DNA of 64,000 nt from Sphingobacteriales bacterium UTBCD1. Lineage in GTDB: Bacteria > Bacteroidota > Bacteroidia > Chitinophagales > Chitinophagaceae. Made by a program: the position numbers and the translations under genes. The stretch lies in contig MWTC01000013.1 of NCBI GenBank assembly GCA_002066995.1, forward strand, positions 62,001-126,000. Reading direction: 5' to 3'. Under the pieces are notes generated by a model. That model worked only from the letters and a program-made list of their open reading frames with translations, searched no databases and was not told the origin of the DNA. Numbering within the stretch: the stretch's first letter is position 1; the number at the start of each line of letters is the position of its first letter. Positions 43,879-52,534 of this stretch are shown piece after piece.

Positions 43879-46800
43879 TTACTTTGCTAATGCTGTTTCT
43901 TTCACCCCCTTTTCATTAATAAAAACTACATTTCCTGTCCGGTTCAGAGAACCCCATTTCTGCCCTTCGCCTTTCATTGCTCTCGAAATAGATCTGAACA
44001 AAATCACATACATCAGCTGGCGGTACACAAACCGCTGAGGAATAAGCCATACCAACCGGTGCATTTTTTCTTTTTCAAATGCAAACGCCAATACAGAGAC
44101 TGATACATCTACAAGCAGGAAAATGCTGTAATAAATCAATATTTTATTCAGGCTGTCAGGACTGTGCCTGTTCCAGAAAAGGCTTATAAAAAACAACAGG
44201 TCTGCCAATGGCGCTACAATCGGTAATATGGTCTGAAAAACCAGGATATTCGGCAATGCCATCATACCTAATGATTTGTAGCGTGGATTGAAACAGGCAT
44301 CCCTGTTTTTCCAGAAACTCTGCATTACGCCGAAGATCCAGCGGAAACGCTGTTTCATGAATTGTTTCAAAGTCTCGGGAACTTCTGTCATTGCAATGGC
44401 ATCTGTGCAATTACGGATCACACCGCCGCTGCGAAGTAACCTCAAAGTAAGATCACAATCTTCAGCCAGTGTATCGGTCATAAAGCCACCCACTTCTTCT
44501 ACGGCAGATTTTTTGAAAACGCCGACAGCTCCGGGTATCACTGAAATGCAATTAAGATAGTCAAATGCCCTGCGGTCAAAATTTTGTGCAGTAATGTATT
44601 CAATGGATTGCCATTTTGTAAGAATGTTCTTTTCATTTCCGACTTTCACATTTCCTGCTACCGCCACTACTTCCGAATTATTAAAATAACGCATCATCAA
44701 CCGTACTGCATCCGGCATCAGTTGAGTATCGGCATCAATGCACACTACATAATCACCGGAACTCTGAGCGATACCAAAATTCAAAGCAGAGGCCTTCCCT
44801 CCATTGGGTTTAGTATATATCTTAACCCCCGGATTGTTTGCAAAAGCATTTGAAATAACTTCGAAAGTATTATCCCTTGAACCGTCATCTACAAAGATCA
44901 CTTCAAAGTCAGGATAATTCTGTTGCAATAAATTTTTTATTGTTTTTACCGCATTCACGCTTTCGTTATATGCCGGAACAATAATGCTGACTTTTGAAGC
45001 CAGGTTGTCAGAAAGAATTAATTTTTCTTTTTTAGACCGGAAATATTCTAAAGAGGCCATCACGGCAAGAGAAACTGTTCTTAATAAGCCTAAAATTATT
45101 GCCACCCAGAATGCAGCATAAAGAAAACGCATTAACCAATAAACAAACATAGTGATCACACCATTCATTCTCACCAGGTCGTCATGTACCGGCGGCATTA
45201 CAGCATCTCTCGGAAGTTTGAGGAGATCTGCAATAGATGTAAACTGTATTCCTTTGTCTTTAAAATATTTTATAATGCGGGGCAATGCCTCAACAGTTGC
45301 TTCCCTGTTTCCCCCGGCATCATGCAATAAAATAATACCCTTATCCGGATGAGCTGCATATTGATTTATGACACTGTTATAAATGCTATCAGCTGTTATC
45401 CCGGGCTTCCAGTCGTTGGGATCAATACTTTCACCAACCGTATAATAACCTTTTTGTTTGCTGATCATTATCGGCTTCAACTCTTCCAGTTTGGTCGGTT
45501 GTGCATCTGCATTATAAGGTGCCCTGAATAAAATGGTACTCCTTCCCGTTGCCGCTTCAATTAATAAGCGGGTAGCTTCTATTTCCGTTTCTGCCCTGCT
45601 TTCACTGATCTCAGCAATATTAGGATGGGTGAACGTATGATTGCCAATTTCAAAACCATCCCGGTACATTCTTTTTATCAAGGGCAGGTTCGTTTCTGCA
45701 TTAATGCCCAACACAAAAAAGGCAGCGGGAACTTTTTCTTTTTCCAGGATGCTAAGGATGCGTGGTGTGTATTCGGGATCAGGACCGTCATCAAAAGTCA
45801 GGAGCACCTGGTTGTGTACCTGGCCAAAAAGCTTAATGAAAAATCTGGTAGGAAGCTGGCGATAAGTTTCTTCACTCACCAGAGTTTCTATACTATCTTT
45901 TTCAACATCAATGATTCCTTTCTGAGGATCATTCTTTACATCAAGAATTTCACCATTCCCTTTAAAATCGGGTTTATCTGTTTGCAGGTCAATGCTGCCA
46001 AGAACAGAAAAATCAAAAGGATTTTTTTTCAATGCAGCATTGCTGAGATCACGGCCGTAAAAATCCCAGATCCGTTCATCTTCTGAACCCAGTCTCCACA
46101 AGGCGACACCTGCAGTACTGTATTCATCTGCAAAACGCATGGTATTAAAATTACCGCCGGCATCTATAAAAGAAACGGTGTGATGAACTTTATTATAATC
46201 GGTATATTCAAAATCACAATTATAAGAATCATTGTCAAAATCAATAGTAGCATTAAATTCTTTGGCAAGAGACAATGCCTGTTGGTAGGTTATTGTTTCA
46301 GCATCGCCTCCATCCGGCCAGTCATATCCGTAAGCTGCCATGCACAATACAATCTTATCCGAAGGGACATTTTTAGCAAACTTATCCAGTTCTTTTTCAA
46401 TCCAGCGTTGTTCACTAACCGGCCCCGGAACACTGGTTGCGTAATGCTGGTCATAAGCCATAAAGAAAAGATAGTCATTATACCGTGCCAGCTCGCCTGA
46501 TTGAAAATCATTATCATTCGGCATGATATCCTGTGTCAGTAAAAGTCCATTCTTATGTAGTGAATCGCTGAGTTCTTTTAAGAATGAATTCATGGCACCA
46601 ACAGTCTTTTCGTTTTTTATCTCTTCAAAATCTATATTGATACCCTGAAATTTATTAGCCTTCAATGTGGCAAGGAGTTGTTCTATCAGCTTTTCTCTTT
46701 TTTGATAATTCAGTAAAAACCGAGATAAAAGATCAGGATCAAAATCCCCGTCCTGTTTATTCAAATTTACATTACTCAGCATGGGGATGATGGAGACATT

Positions 46801-47301
46801 ATTTTGCTTCATCAATGCAAGGCCATCAGGATCTATACTTCTGATCAGGGTGTCGGCGACCGGATCTATAAAAAACCATTCCGGCAAAACTGTATTCAGT
46901 TCGGAAATATGATCCTGCAGTGAGAATAAAGCCTGTGGGTCCCAGTCAACATAAAATGCAGCTCGTATACGTGAAGTTTTTTTTGTATTCAGTTTAGCTG
47001 AATCTTCTTTTTCAGCAGCTGCCAGCATGCTTTTTGCCCTTTTTATTTTCAAAAATGCATTAAAGCCGCCCTTATATTTTATTGCTTCCTTTTTTGTAAA
47101 TCCTTTTGGCTGGGTCGGGTCAATCTTATTAAAATCTGATTTCGATAAACCGGGTAATAATGGCCTTGGATCTATTGCCAGAGTGATCCACACTACCGGT
47201 ACCATTAATAAAATAAAAAAAAGTGATACTCTTCCGATCCATCTGAAAGTATTCCAACGAAGCCTGGAAGAGGTTTGAAAAATTTGTTTTTGGGAGTTCA
47301 T
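43879..47301 (-). CDS. Trifunctional fusion: GH18-like, polysaccharide deacetylase and GT2 glycosyltransferase
   Basis: The 1140-residue protein from the ATG at 47301 has an N-terminal membrane helix (about 20-45), a GH18-like glycosidase domain (about 95-420, with FQGINIDFEEIK holding the DxE catalytic pair), a NodB polysaccharide deacetylase (about 490-690; LLTFDDGPDPEYTP and EIGNHTFTHPN metal sites), a membrane span, and a family 2 glycosyltransferase (about 770-1000; VSIIVPAYNESV, VDDGSRDNT, DADTQL, EDCDLTLRLL, QRFRW) with C-terminal helices. It resembles poly-N-acetylglucosamine machinery (PgaB plus PgaC) in one chain. A polymerising and trimming role in exopolysaccharide synthesis is inferred. 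Confidence 0.85.
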   Translation of the reverse strand: MNSQKQIFQTSSRLRWNTFRWIGRVSLFFILLMVPVVWITLAIDPRPLLPGLSKSDFNKIDPTQPKGFTKKEAIKYKGGFNAFLKIKRAKSMLAAAEKEDSAKLNTKKTSRIRAAFYVDWDPQALFSLQDHISELNTVLPEWFFIDPVADTLIRSIDPDGLALMKQNNVSIIPMLSNVNLNKQDGDFDPDLLSRFLLNYQKREKLIEQLLATLKANKFQGINIDFEEIKNEKTVGAMNSFLKELSDSLHKNGLLLTQDIMPNDNDFQSGELARYNDYLFFMAYDQHYATSVPGPVSEQRWIEKELDKFAKNVPSDKIVLCMAAYGYDWPDGGDAETITYQQALSLAKEFNATIDFDNDSYNCDFEYTDYNKVHHTVSFIDAGGNFNTMRFADEYSTAGVALWRLGSEDERIWDFYGRDLSNAALKKNPFDFSVLGSIDLQTDKPDFKGNGEILDVKNDPQKGIIDVEKDSIETLVSEETYRQLPTRFFIKLFGQVHNQVLLTFDDGPDPEYTPRILSILEKEKVPAAFFVLGINAETNLPLIKRMYRDGFEIGNHTFTHPNIAEISESRAETEIEATRLLIEAATGRSTILFRAPYNADAQPTKLEELKPIMISKQKGYYTVGESIDPNDWKPGITADSIYNSVINQYAAHPDKGIILLHDAGGNREATVEALPRIIKYFKDKGIQFTSIADLLKLPRDAVMPPVHDDLVRMNGVITMFVYWLMRFLYAAFWVAIILGLLRTVSLAVMASLEYFRSKKEKLILSDNLASKVSIIVPAYNESVNAVKTIKNLLQQNYPDFEVIFVDDGSRDNTFEVISNAFANNPGVKIYTKPNGGKASALNFGIAQSSGDYVVCIDADTQLMPDAVRLMMRYFNNSEVVAVAGNVKVGNEKNILTKWQSIEYITAQNFDRRAFDYLNCISVIPGAVGVFKKSAVEEVGGFMTDTLAEDCDLTLRLLRSGGVIRNCTDAIAMTEVPETLKQFMKQRFRWIFGVMQSFWKNRDACFNPRYKSLGMMALPNILVFQTILPIVAPLADLLFFISLFWNRHSPDSLNKILIYYSIFLLVDVSVSVLAFAFEKEKMHRLVWLIPQRFVYRQLMYVILFRSISRAMKGEGQKWGSLNRTGNVVFINEKGVKETALAK

Positions 47302-47514
47302 GATTTCGTTTGGTTTGGTAAAAGTAAACAAGCATTATTCCCATTGATGTTATCCGGTGGTTAACAGCGGTTAAATACGGGTTAATGAAAAAAGGCCGAC
47401 ATTAATAGAGAAAATAAATGAATATATAACTGACAAACGGTTGTTCCATTTTACCTGTGGTTACGAAGAAATGAATTAATTTCAGGATATTGCAATACAA
47501 CTAAACTAACCGCT

Positions 47515-48957
47515 ATGAGTACGAACCGCAGAAAATTTCTCCGCAACCTGACCATAGGTGCAGGCGCTTTTTCCATCAGCCTTCCATCACTGGCCGGCTT
47601 CCGGCAGGCTAAGGTCAAAAAAAATGAAGAATACCGGTTTGAATCTATTGATCATGGTGAGCAGCAATTTAATATGTGTGGCTATGCTGCGCCAAAAATT
47701 GAAACGGTCCGGATTGGCATTGTCGGGCTGGGTATGCGTGGATCAGGCGCAGTGGAACGGCTGAGCTATATTGACGGCGTAGAAATCGTAGCCCTATGCG
47801 ACAAATATCCTGACCGGGTTGCCAGAGCACAAAAGACCCTGGAAAAAATGCAAAGACCCAAAGCAAAAGAATTCAGCGGTGAAGAAGGATATAAAGCTTT
47901 GTGTGAAAGCAATGATATTGATCTTGTTTATACCCCCACTCCCTGGGCATTGCATACTCCTGTTGCTCTTTGTGCCATGAACAACGGGAAACATGCAGCT
48001 ACCGAAGTGAATGCAGGAAAGACCGTTGATCAATGCTGGGAACTGGTGGAAACATCGGAGAGAACAAAGAAGCACATGATGATGCTGGAGAATTGTTGCT
48101 ACGATTTTTTTGAGTTGCTTACTTTGAATATGGTGCGTAATGGACTGTTCGGAGAACTGATCCATGCCGAAGGCGCCTACCTGCATGACCTATCCAGGGA
48201 ATACCTGTTCAACAAAAATGCTTATGCGGACATGTGGCGGCTAAAAGAAAATATAGGGAAGAACGGAAACCTTTATCCCACGCATGGCCTGGGGCCCATT
48301 GCACAATGCATGAACATCAACCGGGGCGACAAACTCGATTACCTGGTCAGCATGAGCAGTGATGATTTTACGCTGGGCGACCTGGCAAAAGAAATGGCCG
48401 GCAAAGATGATTTTTTCAAACCTTATACGGATATGCCCTACCGCGGCAATACCAATACAACCAGTATCCGCACCCACAAAGGAAAGACGATCATGCTGCA
48501 ACATGATGTTTCCACCACAAGGCCTTATTCAAGGATTCACCTGGTCAGCGGTACCAAGGCCATTTGCCAGAAATATCCCGGGCCGGAGCGGATCGCTTTC
48601 GGACATGAGTGGATCAAAGACGAAGAATTGAAAGGACTTTATGATAAATATTCCCCACCGATTGTAAGACACATTGGTGACATTGCTAAAAACATCGGCG
48701 GCCATGGTGGAATGGATTTCATTATGGACTGGAGATTGATTGATTGTTTAAGAAACGGATTACCGCTGGATCAAAATGTTTATGATGCCGCCACCTGGAG
48801 CAGCATCTTTCATCTTAGCCAACAGTCTGTAACCGGAAAATCAAAACCGGTGGAAGTTCCTGATTTTACTAGAGGATCCTGGACAACAAACAAACCGCAT
48901 GACATGACACTGAATGGCGGTGCAACTACGGGAGTGAGGAAGGTAAAGAAAAGCTAA
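47515..48957 (+). CDS. GH109-like Gfo/Idh/MocA family oxidoreductase, secreted
   Basis: The 480-residue protein has a twin-arginine signal (NRRKFLRNLTIGAGAFSISL) and an NAD(P)-binding Rossmann start (VRIGIVGLGMRGSGAVERL near residue 62). The blocks YTPTPWALHTPVALCAMNNG and YPTHGLGPIAQCMNINRGD match glycoside hydrolase family 109 proteins, which remove alpha-N-acetylgalactosamine by an NAD-dependent elimination mechanism. Other Gfo/Idh/MocA sugar dehydrogenases remain possible. It is divergent from the GH18/GT2 gene, so the pair may belong to glycan metabolism. Confidence 0.8.
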   Translation: MSTNRRKFLRNLTIGAGAFSISLPSLAGFRQAKVKKNEEYRFESIDHGEQQFNMCGYAAPKIETVRIGIVGLGMRGSGAVERLSYIDGVEIVALCDKYPDRVARAQKTLEKMQRPKAKEFSGEEGYKALCESNDIDLVYTPTPWALHTPVALCAMNNGKHAATEVNAGKTVDQCWELVETSERTKKHMMMLENCCYDFFELLTLNMVRNGLFGELIHAEGAYLHDLSREYLFNKNAYADMWRLKENIGKNGNLYPTHGLGPIAQCMNINRGDKLDYLVSMSSDDFTLGDLAKEMAGKDDFFKPYTDMPYRGNTNTTSIRTHKGKTIMLQHDVSTTRPYSRIHLVSGTKAICQKYPGPERIAFGHEWIKDEELKGLYDKYSPPIVRHIGDIAKNIGGHGGMDFIMDWRLIDCLRNGLPLDQNVYDAATWSSIFHLSQQSVTGKSKPVEVPDFTRGSWTTNKPHDMTLNGGATTGVRKVKKS

Positions 48958-49082
48958 TGATGCAGGACTGACTGTCCTATCTATTATCAGAAGTGGACTC
49001 ACAGAAAAAGCGAAGAAAGGAAGAAACCAATCTTCCAGTAAGTTTTTTATTTTCTCCATCTTACCTGATAATATCTTTTAAT

Positions 49083-49163
49083 TTATGAAGTAAAAAACAT
49101 CATAATGAAATAATACACCAGGATAAGGAGCAGGTTGAGTATAAAGGTCTTTTTCATAAGCAT
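49083..49163 (-). CDS. Possible 26-residue hydrophobic peptide
   Basis: A short frame encodes MLMKKTFILNLLLILVYYFI followed by six more residues: two lysines, then about 20 hydrophobic residues, the layout of a single-span membrane peptide. It begins 11 bases after the terminator T-run of the upstream gene, so it would need its own promoter, which I cannot identify. It could be a chance ORF in AT-rich DNA. Confidence 0.3.
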   Translation of the reverse strand: MLMKKTFILNLLLILVYYFIMMFFTS

Positions 49164-49173
49164 GGGATTAAAA

Positions 49174-49205
49174 TAAAAAAAGCTGAATGGTGTGCCCATT
49201 CAGCT
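49174..49205 (-). terminator. Terminator of the VPS10/BNR gene
   Basis: AGCTGAATGG (49181-49190) and CCATTCAGCT (49196-49205) pair perfectly around a five-base loop, and on the minus strand seven T follow at 49180-49174. It lies 47 bases after the stop at 49253. Confidence 0.85.
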
Positions 49206-49252
49206 GAAAATAATATGCCGCAAATCAATTTTCTTTACAGGAAAAACACTTA

Positions 49253-52200
49253 TTATGAATCTTTTTTTACCCCGATTACCGGTAGTGTTTTTTCATGAAT
49301 CAATTGATTGAGCTTACCTACATCATCGCTCATAATCTTCTTCAATTTATTTAACTGCACATCGATAAGGGGCTCTAATTCTGCATAGGCATCCTTTGCC
49401 TGTTGCGGAAGTTCCGATGGACCTGATGACGCCACATTATAAATACTGGATAATTTATCATCCAGCTTGATCGGAAAATTCAACACATCCTGCCCGCTCT
49501 TTGCTTTTGTCTGATGCAATGCTTCTTCCACAGCAGTCAGCTGCTTGCTGATCGTATCTATTTCCTGTTTCACTTCTTTCGGCATTCCTTTTCCTATTCT
49601 TGCGCTGAACTCATTCATTTGCTGTCGTACTTCCCGTATATTTTTAATGGATCTCATTATCTCAGAAGATTTATCACGTAGAGCGATGAGAAAATTAAAT
49701 TGTTTTTCATAATCAGCCTGCGTACCGCTATAATTCGGATTCGGAATAATCGTGAACGGAACTTCTGCCGAATCAGCACCTGATTTGAATTTTGCAAAAT
49801 AATTTCCCGGAGCTGCCTTGGGCCCGCCGATAAAGCCATTCCATAAAATCAAACCTTCTACTCTTTCAGCCTCGGGATAATTCATATCCCATTCAAACCG
49901 GTTCATCCCGTTTGCCACTTCCACTTTTCCTGAAGCGCCACCGCCGGCCATACCCGGGAAACGTCCTCCAGATCCGCCTACCTCGTTGTTAGGAAATGTC
50001 TTTATAACTTTCCTATCCTTATCCATCACAGTAATGGTGAGTTTTGCAGAATCTCCTGCATCTTTCATATAATAATTGAACACTACTCCATTCGGCGGGT
50101 TCTTTGCTACATTTTCCATATTTCCCCCAAAACCGGCAAAGGAAAACCGGCCACCACCGGGCATGCGGTAAGCAGGATTTACACTGAAAATATGCAGCTT
50201 TTTATTCAGGATGTCATCATTTTTTTCCTGTAATACTGTGAGATCATCCAATATATAAAGGCTTCTTCCCTGTGTACCGACGATCAGATCATTATTCTTA
50301 ATGGCCAGATCAACAATCGGCGTTACCGGAAGATTCAACTGAAAAGGTTTCCAATTGGCTCCATCATCATAAGAAATATACATTCCATACTCCGTGCCCG
50401 CATACAGCAATCCCGGCCTTTTCCTGTCTGCCCGCAGACACCGTGCAAAATGCATCGGGTCAATTCCATTGACAAGCAGCTTCCATGTTTTGCCATAGTC
50501 TTCTGTTTTGTAGATATAAGATTTGAAATCATCCAGCTTGTACCTCGTTCCCACTACATAAGCCGCACCTTTTTTGAAAGGATCTACTTCAATGCAATTC
50601 CACATCATCCATTTCGGGCAGTCTTTAGGTGTTACATTCTCCCAATTCTTTCCTCCGTCTTTACTGATAGATAAAATACCGTCATCACTCCCTGCCCATA
50701 AGAGATCTTTTTCCATCCAGCTTTCTGTTGCATAAAAAATAGTACAGTAATATTCCACACTTGTATTGTCCTGCGTGATCGGCCCCCCGCTTGAAGCTTG
50801 CCTTGTCTTATCATTAGTGGTGAGATCAGGCGAAATCATCTGCCAGGATTTTCCTTCATCCGTTGTTACGAACAAATGATTGCCTGCTGCATATAATTTT
50901 TTCGGATCGTTGGGTGAAAAGAAGATCGGGTAGTTCCATTGAAAACGATACTTTGCCGAATCGGCACCTGCACCCATATTGTCAATAGGCCAAATATTGA
51001 TCATGCGGCTTTCGCCCGTACGCAGATCTAATCTTTGCAGCAGGCCCTGGTAGTTTCCTCCATAGGTAATATCAGGGTTGAGCGGGTCGGCAACAATATA
51101 ACCGCTTTCACTTCCCGCTACATCTTCCAGATCCGATTCAGTGATTCCCATTCCGTAAGTCCTGCTTTTTAATCTGAAAGCGCCATTATCCTGCTGTGCA
51201 AACAAAACATGATAAGGAAATGCATTGTCGGTACTTAAACGATAAGTTTCTACTGTAGGTTGATTCAAATAAGTACTCCAGCTGGTGCCGCCATTGAACG
51301 TGACCTGTGCACCTCCATCATCAGCCACAACCATTCTTTTACCATTCTCAGGATCTATCCACAGATCATGATGATCACCATGAGGAGTGCGAACACTCTG
51401 AAAAGTACGCCCCCCATCAATACTGCGCATAAAATTCACATTAGGACAATAAACAAGATTCTCATTCTGAGGATCTACATATACTTTGGTATAATACCAT
51501 GCCCTCTGGCGAATATTATTATCACCGGAGGTCAGCGACCAGGTTTCCCCGCCGTCACTACTCATAAACAAACCGCCATTTTTGTTTTCAATGATGGAAT
51601 AAATTTTATCTGTATTTGACGGGGCTACTGCCACACCCACAATGCCCCAGGTTCCCTTTGGTAATCCTTTATTTGCAGAAATATTTTTCCAGGTCTCACC
51701 CCCGTCTGTGCTCTTCCACAAGCTGCTGCCTTCGCCGCCGCTTTCCAATGAATATGGCGTTCTGATCACCCGCCACATTCCTGCATAAAAAACTTTAGGA
51801 TTGCCGGGCTCCATTACCAGGTCGCTGCAGGCAGTCTGATCATTGACAAATAAAACTCTTTTCCAGTTTTTACCGCCATCAGTTGTTTTATAAACACCTC
51901 TTTCTTGATTGGGGCCAAATATATGTCCCATTACTGCTACCCACACTATATCCGGGTTCCGGGGATGAATCACTATGCGGATAATATGGCGGCCATCTTT
52001 CAACCCGATATTTTTCCAACTCTTTCCTCCGTCATCACTGCGCCACATTCCTCCCAGGCCCTCACTTACATTTCCACGCACCGTGTTTTGTCCTTCACCA
52101 ACATAGATGATCTCTTCATCGCTGGGAGCTACAGCAACAGAACCGATGCTGCCACCAAAATATTTATCTGAAATATTTTTCCAAACGTTTCCCCCATCGG

Positions 52201-52447
52201 TAGTCTTCCATACTCCACCGCCCACTCCTCCAAAGTAAAAAGTGTTTTTGTCTTTATAGCTGCCCGCTACCGCAGCACTCCGCCCGCCGCGGAACGGACC
52301 GATCAACCGGTAATTAAGTTTAGAAAATAAAATGGAATCCGTAGTAGCCGCAGGAATATTTTTTTCCCGGGCAGGAGACTGTTTTTTCTTTTGTGCCGAT
52401 ACACCAAGAAAGGATATTGCCAAAAGAATGCATAACATTTTTCTCAT
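49253..52447 (-). CDS. Secreted VPS10/BNR-repeat beta-propeller protein
   Basis: The 1064-residue protein has a signal peptide (MRKMLCILLAISFLGVSAQK) and a long propeller region with BNR/Asp-box units such as VWKTTDGGNVWKNIS, MWRSDDGGKSWKNI, LWKSTDGGETWKNIS and LFMSSDGGETWSL, as in sortilin-type VPS10 domains and some glycosidases. Residues from about 760 on form a beta-rich and then helical tail. No catalytic residues are evident, so binding or glycan recognition is as likely as hydrolysis. It is monocistronic and ends at a good terminator. Confidence 0.82.
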   Translation of the reverse strand: MRKMLCILLAISFLGVSAQKKKQSPAREKNIPAATTDSILFSKLNYRLIGPFRGGRSAAVAGSYKDKNTFYFGGVGGGVWKTTDGGNVWKNISDKYFGGSIGSVAVAPSDEEIIYVGEGQNTVRGNVSEGLGGMWRSDDGGKSWKNIGLKDGRHIIRIVIHPRNPDIVWVAVMGHIFGPNQERGVYKTTDGGKNWKRVLFVNDQTACSDLVMEPGNPKVFYAGMWRVIRTPYSLESGGEGSSLWKSTDGGETWKNISANKGLPKGTWGIVGVAVAPSNTDKIYSIIENKNGGLFMSSDGGETWSLTSGDNNIRQRAWYYTKVYVDPQNENLVYCPNVNFMRSIDGGRTFQSVRTPHGDHHDLWIDPENGKRMVVADDGGAQVTFNGGTSWSTYLNQPTVETYRLSTDNAFPYHVLFAQQDNGAFRLKSRTYGMGITESDLEDVAGSESGYIVADPLNPDITYGGNYQGLLQRLDLRTGESRMINIWPIDNMGAGADSAKYRFQWNYPIFFSPNDPKKLYAAGNHLFVTTDEGKSWQMISPDLTTNDKTRQASSGGPITQDNTSVEYYCTIFYATESWMEKDLLWAGSDDGILSISKDGGKNWENVTPKDCPKWMMWNCIEVDPFKKGAAYVVGTRYKLDDFKSYIYKTEDYGKTWKLLVNGIDPMHFARCLRADRKRPGLLYAGTEYGMYISYDDGANWKPFQLNLPVTPIVDLAIKNNDLIVGTQGRSLYILDDLTVLQEKNDDILNKKLHIFSVNPAYRMPGGGRFSFAGFGGNMENVAKNPPNGVVFNYYMKDAGDSAKLTITVMDKDRKVIKTFPNNEVGGSGGRFPGMAGGGASGKVEVANGMNRFEWDMNYPEAERVEGLILWNGFIGGPKAAPGNYFAKFKSGADSAEVPFTIIPNPNYSGTQADYEKQFNFLIALRDKSSEIMRSIKNIREVRQQMNEFSARIGKGMPKEVKQEIDTISKQLTAVEEALHQTKAKSGQDVLNFPIKLDDKLSSIYNVASSGPSELPQQAKDAYAELEPLIDVQLNKLKKIMSDDVGKLNQLIHEKTLPVIGVKKDS

Positions 52448-52458
52448 AAGAAATTTTG

Positions 52459-52514
52459 TTTGAAGTTAGTTTGGAAAAAATGAGGATTTGAAGTTAGCGA
52501 TTTAACTTTAACTT
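52459..52514. repeat. Degenerate heptamer array in the VPS10/ade divergent region
   Basis: TTTGAAGTTAG occurs at 52459-52469 and 52487-52497, a spacing of 28 bases or four heptamers. The region divides into TTTGAAG, TTAGTTT, GGAAAAA, ATGAGGA, TTTGAAG, TTAGCGA, TTTAACT and TTAACTT. It is degenerate but in register, in the 87 bases between divergent genes. Confidence 0.4.
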
Positions 52515-52534
52515 CATCAAATATTACAATTGGA

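Larger units (their letters stand above)
48958..49252. other. Intergenic region between the GH109-like and VPS10-like genes
   Basis: This 295-base gap between convergent genes holds a terminator for the minus-strand gene (49174-49205) and a possible 26-codon hydrophobic ORF (49083-49163). No other structure was recognised. Confidence 0.5.
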
